Below are positions 8,232 to 14,700 of a stretch of DNA of 20,225 nt, one piece after another. Source of the stretch: JABSOG01 sp041583135 (GTDB taxonomy: Bacteria > Pseudomonadota > Gammaproteobacteria > Enterobacterales > Alteromonadaceae); assembly GCA_041583135.1 (NCBI GenBank), contig JBFHGJ010000105.1, forward strand, positions 1 to 20,225, written 5' to 3'. Numbering within the stretch: the stretch's first letter is position 1; the number at the start of each line of letters is the position of its first letter. The translations under genes and the position numbers were made by a program. Below the pieces are notes generated by a model. It saw only the letters and a program-made list of their open reading frames with translations, was not told the DNA's origin and made no database searches.

Positions 8232-8260
8232 TTTACAAATGGCAGTGTCTAAAATACACT
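8232..8260 (+). promoter_or_regulatory. Predicted sigma70 promoter of the Cys-rich protein gene
   Basis: TTTACA (8232-8237) and TACACT (8255-8260) are separated by 17 bases, matching five and four of six consensus bases. The expected transcript start is near 8267, giving a leader of about 30 bases to the ATG at 8296. Confidence 0.5.
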
Positions 8261-8284
8261 CAAAAAAGGTGTCAATTTAGACAC
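8245..8284. promoter_or_regulatory. Inverted repeat overlapping the promoter (operator candidate)
   Basis: A perfect 9-bp inverted repeat, GTGTCTAAA (8245-8253) and TTTAGACAC (8276-8284), brackets the -10 box and the expected transcript start. The right arm is also part of a shorter palindrome GTGTC-AATTTA-GACAC (8269-8284), and GTGTC recurs in direct orientation 24 bases apart. This looks like a regulator's binding region; the regulator is unknown. Confidence 0.5.
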
Positions 8285-8295
8285 ATCTAATACCA

Positions 8296-8742
8296 ATGAG
8301 CGATTTTGCCGCTATGCCAATAACAATCATTCGATGGACAATTTGCAGCTTGCTCTTGACCTTTGCACTGTCCAGTGCATCGGTGTTTGCCTGCTCGCCG
8401 CAAGAAAAGCGTCTGGCGGCCTACGCCCCCGAGGCGCTGATCTCCATCGTCGCTGATATGAAGGTAAAAGCGGCTGACGCCGCTCAAACCACGCCATTGA
8501 GTCAACAGCTTCACACCAGCGATCAGCAAAAAGACGACGAGCACCTCAACTGTAAGTGCTGCGACAACTGTCATTGTGCCGTCTGTTTGGGATGTTTTGG
8601 CGGCTGTTCTTCAATGCCGCTGGCTATCTTATCGATGGTTGCAGTCTCCTACTCAAAATCCAACGAGCAATTTGTTGCGCAAAAGTTTCATTACAGTTCA
8701 CCACCCCCTAGCCCTCCATTTCACCCACCAAAGTCAGCTTAA
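8296..8742 (+). CDS. Small exported cysteine-cluster protein, function unknown
   Basis: I do not recognise a named family for this 148-residue protein. A hydrophobic signal peptide runs to about residue 32 (LLLTFALSSASVFA). A polar region follows, then a dense cluster of eight cysteines between residues 86 and 104 (CKCCDNCHCAVCLGCFGGC), and a proline-rich tail (SSPPPSPPFHPP). Small exported proteins with a CxxC-type segment and a short PP-rich tail often sit near metal-resistance genes, but no metal gene is visible here, so a metal-binding role is only a guess. The cysteine at the predicted cleavage site (VFAC) is a poor lipobox because of Phe at -2. The start at 8296 suits the predicted promoter; ATG at 8314 would also leave a complete signal peptide. 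Neither has a clear ribosome binding site. The inverted repeat over its promoter suggests regulated expression. Confidence 0.6.
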   Translation: MSDFAAMPITIIRWTICSLLLTFALSSASVFACSPQEKRLAAYAPEALISIVADMKVKAADAAQTTPLSQQLHTSDQQKDDEHLNCKCCDNCHCAVCLGCFGGCSSMPLAILSMVAVSYSKSNEQFVAQKFHYSSPPPSPPFHPPKSA

Positions 8743-8894
8743 TGCTCGGCGCACTTTGTCGCGTTTTAGCGCGATAGCGAACACAATTTGTCTGCTTTAA
8801 TGATGCAATTCATCGTTCAATTGCGGTCACGCGTCCCCTTTGCCAAAGGAAAACGCAACCCATTGTTTTATAAGGATTTATTTTAAATTTTATG

Positions 8895-8924
8895 TTGCTT
8901 TTTCGGCAAAGTGGCCTCTATAGT
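8895..8924 (+). promoter_or_regulatory. Possible sigma70 promoter of the matrixin-like gene
   Basis: TTGCTT and TATAGT are 18 bases apart; the -10 matches five of six consensus bases, the -35 only three. The predicted leader would be about 150 bases. Confidence 0.35.
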
Positions 8925-8928
8925 TTTA

Positions 8929-8958
8929 AACGTTGAGGGAACAAGCCATAACGTTGAG
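8929..8958 (+). repeat. Direct repeat AACGTTGAG, 21-bp period
   Basis: Two identical copies of the 9-mer AACGTTGAG start 21 bases apart, two helical turns. They lie just downstream of the possible -10 box at 8919-8924 and may be binding sites of a dimeric regulator. Confidence 0.4.
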
Positions 8959-9079
8959 CAAAGTCAAGTCAAAAAGGAACATTGTGGCCTGAGGTATAAG
9001 GCCGTTGCTCAGCTTCGGTACTTGCGTACAACGCAATTGCCGTTGATTAACAACAACAAATACCAAAAAGGTAGTGAAA

Positions 9080-9877
9080 ATGAAAAATACCATCAAAAAT
9101 CTAAAACGATCACTTCTTGTCGCCGCAGTCACTTCGGCAGTCGCCGCACCTTTGACGGCCTTGGCTGATCATTCCTGGGGCAGCTATCATTGGGCCCGCA
9201 ACACCAGCTCGTTCACCTTGAAAGTTGTCGATAGCGTTTCTGCCGAATGGCAAAATGAAATGGATGACTCTTTGGCCAAGTGGGGACAGTCAAACTACAT
9301 TGACTTTGCCGTCGTCGCCGCAGATGACTCTAGCCGCACTCGCAAACGTTGCGCTGCGGTTACCGGCCAAATGCGCGTGTGTAATGCCGACTATGGCCGT
9401 AACGGCTGGGCCGGTCTTGCCAGCATCGGGTTGGATTCAAACGGCCATATCGACCAAGGCACTGCCAAAATGAATGACAGCTACGGACCTTACTCGCCAG
9501 AGTTCAAAAACCACGTCATGTGCCAAGAGATTGGTCACGTCTTCGGTCTAGGCCATACCAGTGAAGATGGTTCAAGCCAAAAAACCTGTATGGACTACTC
9601 AAACGACGTCAACAGCCAATGGCCAAACTCTCACGACTATCAGCAACTGGCGACCATCTACGGTCACTTGGACAACTACAACAGCTATGACGACGCTTCA
9701 GGCGGCTCTAGCCCATGTAAAGGTAAAAACTGCGTCAGCGGCATTCCTCCGATGGGTGTGCGTGTCAGAAAAAGCGGCAAATATGAAATGTGGGTAGCCG
9801 GTCGCCCAGATGGCGGCATGTGGATCCACCACGTCTATTTGGTTGATGGTCATCAGGACGATCACGAAGGCCATTAA
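9080..9877 (+). CDS. Secreted matrixin-like (M10/metzincin) protein with altered zinc motif
   Basis: This 265-residue exported protein has a signal peptide (1-29, ending LTALA) and a metzincin-type core. The zinc segment at 147-159 reads MCQEIGHVFGLGH, and the Met-turn candidate CMDYS is at 170-174. Compared with HExxHxxGxxH, the first histidine ligand is Gln149 (codon CAA, 9524-9526), while Glu150, His153 and His159 are kept. I recall similar CQExGH sequences in other bacterial M10-like proteins, so this may be a subfamily trait and not a random mutation, but I cannot verify that. A small C-terminal part (about 205-265) carries CKGKNC and a His/Asp-rich end. ATG at 9080 follows AAGG by eight bases; an in-frame GTG at 9074 is too close to it. 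It may be a protease with changed metal ligation or a non-catalytic relative. A strong terminator follows directly. Confidence 0.8.
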   Translation: MKNTIKNLKRSLLVAAVTSAVAAPLTALADHSWGSYHWARNTSSFTLKVVDSVSAEWQNEMDDSLAKWGQSNYIDFAVVAADDSSRTRKRCAAVTGQMRVCNADYGRNGWAGLASIGLDSNGHIDQGTAKMNDSYGPYSPEFKNHVMCQEIGHVFGLGHTSEDGSSQKTCMDYSNDVNSQWPNSHDYQQLATIYGHLDNYNSYDDASGGSSPCKGKNCVSGIPPMGVRVRKSGKYEMWVAGRPDGGMWIHHVYLVDGHQDDHEGH

Positions 9878-9885
9878 GACAACAC

Positions 9886-9918
9886 AGCCCTAGGAACCAT
9901 TTGGCGCCTAGGGCTTTT
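9886..9918 (+). terminator. Intrinsic terminator after the matrixin-like gene
   Basis: A perfect 9-bp stem AGCCCTAGG / CCTAGGGCT with a 12-base loop is followed by a short T-run (GGGCTTTTGACTT). It begins nine bases past the stop codon, between two convergent genes. Confidence 0.75.
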
Positions 9919-9998
9919 GACTTAGCTGGGCAGGGATAGCCCTTCAATCAATGAACCGGCTTTGTGAATGAATGTCAGCGACATCTTTTGGCGCTAGG

Positions 9999-10012
9999 GG
10001 GCCAACTGGCCC
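9999..10012. terminator. Hairpin next to the MBL-fold gene stop
   Basis: GGGCC-AACT-GGCCC is a 5-bp stem directly adjoining the stop codon of the minus-strand MBL-fold gene. No T-run follows on the minus strand, so termination there is uncertain. Confidence 0.35.
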
Positions 10013-10014
10013 AT

Positions 10015-11550
10015 TTATTCGCCGAACAACCGCTGCAGTACGACCTCTCTAGCAGGCACTTTGATTTGCAGTGCCGTGTCAATCTCGGCCTGACTCAATA
10101 TTCTGGCATGATGTGATGAAACATATTGCTCGACCTCTAAACCAAGCTCTCTGACTTTAGCGGTCAATACAGCCAACCTTTGATAGGTGTCGATATCAGG
10201 CCAGCTACTGGGAGAATGAAAGGCTCTAACGTAACTACTACCGAACATATCCTCGGTAAACAACAGTTTTTGCTGTGGTAAATAAACCACCCAGTTGTGA
10301 TTGGTATGACTATGCGGAATGTCTATCAACATCACCTTACCGGCAACCAACTCGCCATCTTGGCTAATGGGAAGCAAGCGCTCGCGAGCTATCGGCGCAG
10401 GCAAATACTGATCTAAAGCGGCAATGTGCGCCGGATGAATAACCAACTTAGCCCCTTCGTTCAATACATCTTCAAGCCCCATCATATGGTCAAAATGATG
10501 ATGGCTAACAATGTGTTTTGCTACCGGCTTCGTGCTACCGGTTTTTTCTCTGAGTAACTCAAGCGCCCTTTTCCAGCTTTTTTGCTCGGCATTCATTTGC
10601 CAAGCGCCGATAGAAATAAACGAGTCACCAGCATCGACAAACAAGGTGTAACCCCAGTCTTCACCAATAAAATAAACGCCATTGCCCAAAGGTTTGAAGA
10701 TCATTTTAGCCACATCTAAAAATTGCGCTGCTGGCTTTGGCGTATAACCGCCGGGCAGGACAAATTGACTGTCTAAGACCTGATCTACCCGTAACGTTCT
10801 TGAATTCGTGTGATAGGTAGGCTGCTGCGGCGTACTGACCAACAGTTGTTTCGCCCAAGTGATGCCTTGGGTTTGTTGATGATCTAAAAAGTCGTAGCTG
10901 TGTGGCTTGGCGTTTTGCGTGCGCACGATTCGGCTAACATAACCGCTATTTTGGTTGATAAAAATCGTATACTCACCGGCAGCGTCGCGATTGACCACCA
11001 ACACATCATGAGGTACGCCTTCAATCACCGCCGTATCTATCCATTTGGCGGATCCGGGATTGGCACCAAGCTGTTTGACCACCAAGGTATCGACCAGCAA
11101 CAAACCGGTGTCGGCGGTATCAAAGTTGATCTTTTTAGACGATTGATATTGCATTAACGCATGGTCGATTGAATAACCTTGATTGTCGGCAAAAAGCCGA
11201 TGGGTGACGGTGGGCACATTGCTGCCATGATTACCCACCAAGGTCGTCGTCGCGCGCTTAAATACTTTACGCCGGTTGGCAAAATCGATGCTCAGCGCTA
11301 TCTTTTCACTGGTCATATGCATGGTAAACGGCCCTTGTGTCGAGTGACCACTTTGCGATTGAAAATAATGGCTGACTTCATCATCTAACTGCACACTCTT
11401 AAGCTGCCTTAACTTATCGCCACCATACGCCCTAAGAGCCTTATCGATGATTGGATTTTCCTTATCGCCAGCATGGGAAATACCACTTCCCATCAGCAAC
11501 GCCAGTGCCACCAGTGGTGCAAACATTCTCATTTTGTTGTTTTTGTACAT
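10015..11550 (-). CDS. Exported metallo-beta-lactamase-fold hydrolase
   Basis: The 511-residue protein has a signal peptide (1-27, ending GISHA), an N-terminal region of about 230 residues resembling lipoprotein-carrier-like beta sheets, and a metallo-beta-lactamase domain from about 285. The metal site appears complete: HHHFDH at 350-355 (His350, His352, Asp354, His355), a histidine in HSHTNH (413-418), Asp434 in LLFTEDMF, and a histidine in SSHHARIL (480-481). The domain would bind two metal ions and hydrolyse an unknown substrate in the periplasm. Related exported MBL proteins are commonly annotated only as MBL fold metallo-hydrolase. ATG at 11550 follows CAGG by eight bases. It is convergent with the matrixin-like gene. 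A promoter and leader hairpin can be placed upstream. No lactamase or quorum-quenching role can be assigned from sequence alone. Confidence 0.88.
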   Translation of the reverse strand: MYKNNKMRMFAPLVALALLMGSGISHAGDKENPIIDKALRAYGGDKLRQLKSVQLDDEVSHYFQSQSGHSTQGPFTMHMTSEKIALSIDFANRRKVFKRATTTLVGNHGSNVPTVTHRLFADNQGYSIDHALMQYQSSKKINFDTADTGLLLVDTLVVKQLGANPGSAKWIDTAVIEGVPHDVLVVNRDAAGEYTIFINQNSGYVSRIVRTQNAKPHSYDFLDHQQTQGITWAKQLLVSTPQQPTYHTNSRTLRVDQVLDSQFVLPGGYTPKPAAQFLDVAKMIFKPLGNGVYFIGEDWGYTLFVDAGDSFISIGAWQMNAEQKSWKRALELLREKTGSTKPVAKHIVSHHHFDHMMGLEDVLNEGAKLVIHPAHIAALDQYLPAPIARERLLPISQDGELVAGKVMLIDIPHSHTNHNWVVYLPQQKLLFTEDMFGSSYVRAFHSPSSWPDIDTYQRLAVLTAKVRELGLEVEQYVSSHHARILSQAEIDTALQIKVPAREVVLQRLFGE

Positions 11551-11620
11551 GTGATTAACCTGAAAAGCATGTCATTGAATACGCCCAAATCAGCGCCGGG
11601 CAAAGCGGACGCCGACAGCA

Positions 11621-11646
11621 TAGAAAATCAGCACAGCGATTTTCTA
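11621..11646. repeat. Perfect inverted repeat in the MBL-fold gene leader
   Basis: TAGAAAATC and GATTTTCTA form a perfect 9-bp stem with an 8-base loop. It starts a few bases after the expected transcript start of the MBL-fold gene, so it could be an operator or a 5' untranslated hairpin. GC-rich flanks (GCGG on one side, CCGC on the other) may extend the stem imperfectly. Confidence 0.5.
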
Positions 11647-11656
11647 AGCCGCCGCT

Positions 11657-11685
11657 AATAGAACACAAATCGGGGTACATTTCAA
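11657..11685 (-). promoter_or_regulatory. Predicted sigma70 promoter of the MBL-fold gene
   Basis: On the minus strand TTGAAA (11680-11685) and TCTATT (11657-11662) are separated by 17 bases, matching five and four of six consensus bases. A perfect 10-bp palindrome ATAGCGCTAT (11687-11696) abuts the -35 box upstream. Confidence 0.45.
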
Positions 11686-11726
11686 GATAGCGCTATTGTC
11701 TTAGGTGATGGACCATTACTTAAATC

Positions 11727-11790
11727 GCTTCAGCGAAGCTCGGGCGAGCAACCTAGTATCAAGCGCTCCGCCCATTCAACGAAGCGCTTG
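11727..11790. repeat. Cluster of small hairpins after the lipoprotein gene
   Basis: Three inverted repeats follow one another: GCTTC-AGC-GAAGC, GCTCG-GG-CGAGC (11738-11749), and CAAGCGCT / AGCGCTTG (11760-11767 and 11783-11790) with a 15-base loop. The last lies seven bases past the lipoprotein stop codon. No T-tract follows on the minus strand, so a Rho-independent terminator is not proven; a structured 3' end is likely. Confidence 0.45.
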
Positions 11791-11796
11791 GAAACA

Positions 11797-14700
11797 CTAT
11801 TGCTGTGGCCCCATATTCTGATACCAAAAGACGCCGCCTTGATCCCAAGTAATGAGATCGTCGTCACCATCACCGTCAATATCAAACATAAAGCGTTCTT
11901 GCTCATTGGATGCTTCCATTATCCTGTGCATCGGCAGTTGCATATGGGTGACAAACTGAGCTAGCGCAGGCTCATAGCGATAGACCATCAGCTTTCTGTC
12001 TTGTCGCGTATCGATATAGTATTTAGGCCCGCCGCTAACTAGGGTTGCCGCAAATTCCAAATGCTTATCCAAGTGCTGTTCTCTAAAGCCGCCATTGTCG
12101 TCAAAATTAAACAGATAAGTCGAAAGCGGTGTGGTCTGTAGATTGATAAACAGCGATTGACGGCCATCTTGATTGACATCCCAAAAGTTTAGCGCCCTAA
12201 GACCATAGTTATCGGCATCCAAAAATACCGTCCATTCACTGGTTTCGCTCATACTATCGACTTTACGATAATTGAGATAGCCACAACCGTAATAACTGCC
12301 CTGACAACCACCAAAAGAACGATTAAACCAAATAACGTCTTTGAACTGGTCGTTCGTGACATCACCATAAAAATGCCTATCGGTATAAGCCTCTACCATG
12401 CTGTAGCCAAACGCAGGCAAAGTGGTGTACTGCTGCGTAGCGGCATCAAAACCATAGAGTTTGTAGTAGCCTTCATAGTTATTGCCTAACAAGGCAATAC
12501 CCAGCTCAGGCCAGCCATCCTTGTCGATATCACTCACATTCATTAGATATGGCGTCCTAAGAAATGGCGCGCCGGGATAAGGAATTAAGTCATCGGCAGT
12601 GAAAGTTAGCAACGATTGGGCAGGAAGAAAGCCAGGCCCAGAACCAAGACTGAGGCGCACATCATATGTCTCAGTGACTTCATCTTCAACAACATACACA
12701 AAATCATCGATACCATCTTTGTTGGTATCCAACATATAAGGCGTACCAAGCACATTGCTCAACGAAAACTCAGTCCAAACCTCCAGTTGCCCCTGTGACA
12801 TTTGCTTGAGTTCAAGGTTTTGCTGATTGGACTCGTCAACGTGCTTGATGAGCAGTTTATTGCCTTTAACTGATACCGACACAATCTTGCGGCCCCCTAC
12901 TGTGGATAAAGATAGCGCTTTATCCGCTTCTGTCGCATCGACTTTGGATACAACTAATCCGCTATTACTGCATATCAGGCGTTGTTGTTTGGCTTCTTCA
13001 TACCAAGAGAACCGACACTTTTGCTCACTAAAACGATGCTTTGTAAATTGCAGCGACTGAGGCGATTTGGCCAGCCAAATGGATTCAACAAAATTGCCAT
13101 AGGAGCTCGTGATGATGTCTGTCATCCCATCATCATTGGCATCTAGCAGTGTAACTGACGAGGTAAGAAACGACAGCGCCTGTGGTAAAGCAGCAATCTC
13201 GAAACCAGCACTTTGACTATTGTATGTCACTTCAAAATGTTCAATTCTACGCTCTATATCATCGACTTTGGTCCATTGGGTGACGATGAGCCGATTGTCG
13301 TAACATAGCGCGGAAATGCCATCGGCTTTGGTATCAAAAATACTGGTCACTGACTGGAAATTGTCATCCGCAAACGATACCAAGATCTCCGTCTTTCTGT
13401 CATTAGGGCTAAAGTAACCATAAGGATTGTATCTTGGTGTATAAAGCTCATTGACACCGTCATGGTTGAGATCGCAACTGTTTAAACTGTTGACGACAAA
13501 TTGCAAATGACCCCCTTCAAACTCATCGCGCCTGACAAATGCACCATTAACATAGCTAAAAGACGTTAAGCGATAGTCTTTTGAACTAAAGGTTTGAGAG
13601 AAGTACAAAGTCAGCTCATCATTTATCGGGTTAATCACAGATTTGAACGAAAAAAGCTTGTCATCGGCCGTGCCAATCTGGCCAGCGGTGATGAATCCCT
13701 GTTGCGTATTTAACGCAAACTCCAACACTAGGCTCGATTTTGTACGATAAACAAGATCCTGCAACCCATCTCGGTCAATATCCAGCAAATAAAAATACCC
13801 TTTAAACTGCTCATCATCGACTAAAAATGGTCGCGGGGTCCTTTCAAGCTCGGCGCCCGCAAGATTTTTGTGCCACTGCCACAAATCGCCACCTGAACTA
13901 ACACCAAGCAGGTCGGTGAAGCCATCACGATCGACATCAAGTGCAAAGCTACTTCTGTAGGCATAATCTTTATCGGCTTGTTGTAAGGTTTCTCGCGCCG
14001 CGAATTGGCTTTGTAGCGCCTTGATCACAATCTCGATGGTGGTTTTGGCCTCTTTGCCATCCTCACTGGCTAAGGTAAGTTCAAACTGATAGGTTTCACT
14101 GCCAGAGATCACCGCCGGTACTTCGATAATGGCTTGGCGATTTTCCACCATGGTGACCTTTAGCGTTTCGCTACCGGTTATCTGCTCTAACTTAGCGCTA
14201 GCAGCGACAACACTGCTAAAACCAGATACCTCAGGGCTAACCAAATCCCAATGAATCGTTGTTGCGCCACCGCTGAGTGCATCGACCTGTTCTTGCGTAT
14301 CGACAAAATTCTGATTGTCACTGTCGTTGCTGACAAACACATCAACACTCTGGCTGGCTGTTGCCCCTTCGTTATCCGTGGCGATCACACTAAAGCTGAG
14401 CTTTTCTTTGATCCCCGCTGGCGCAGTAAAACGCACTTCTGCGCCAGCTGCGTTACTTAACTCAACGTTCGTACCGCCAGTTTGCAGCCATTGATATTGG
14501 GCAATTGAACCATCGCTGTCAGTCGCGACAGCAGCTATTTGCACGGTATCACCTGCGACGCTGAACTGGCGGGTAAAGGCGTCAACAACCGGATCGGTAT
14601 TGACCGGATTGACCACCACTTGAACTTGGTCAGTGGCAACTGCCCCATCGCTATCGGTGACAGTCAGTGCGAAAATCAGGGTTTGCGCTTGCTCTGAAAT

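Larger units (their letters stand above)
7799..8295. other. Intergenic control region without a credible gene
   Basis: This stretch of about 500 bases between the divergent synthase and Cys-rich protein genes has no ORF that looks coding. It holds a promoter and two operator sites for the synthase, a separate perfect palindrome ACTTCA-TT-TGAAGT (7908-7921), a GC-rich hairpin (8035-8051), and a promoter with an inverted repeat for the plus-strand gene. The untranslated leader of the synthase would be about 150 bases long. Confidence 0.6.
8743..9079. other. Intergenic region upstream of the matrixin-like gene
   Basis: No convincing gene lies in this stretch of about 340 bases. A weak hairpin TCGCG/CGCGA (8759-8774) follows the Cys-rich gene but lacks a T-tract. 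A possible promoter, TTGCTT (8895-8900) and TATAGT (8919-8924) with an 18-base spacer, points at the matrixin-like gene. AACGTTGAG occurs twice in direct orientation 21 bases apart (8929-8937 and 8950-8958). Confidence 0.5.

Noticed and set aside
8221..8237. Third LacI-like site (TGTAAAACGCTTTT on the minus strand)
   Set aside because: The spacing between the TGTAA half and the central CG is one base too long, so the symmetric pattern is broken.
8065..8280. 71-residue plus-strand ORF in the control region
   Set aside because: GTG start without a usable ribosome binding site; it runs through the promoter and inverted repeat of the next gene; no recognisable features.
8576..8800. Plus-strand ORF overlapping the end of the Cys-rich protein gene
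   Set aside because: Different frame, no signal or domain, and the cysteine cluster and signal peptide in the other frame are clearly the coding version.
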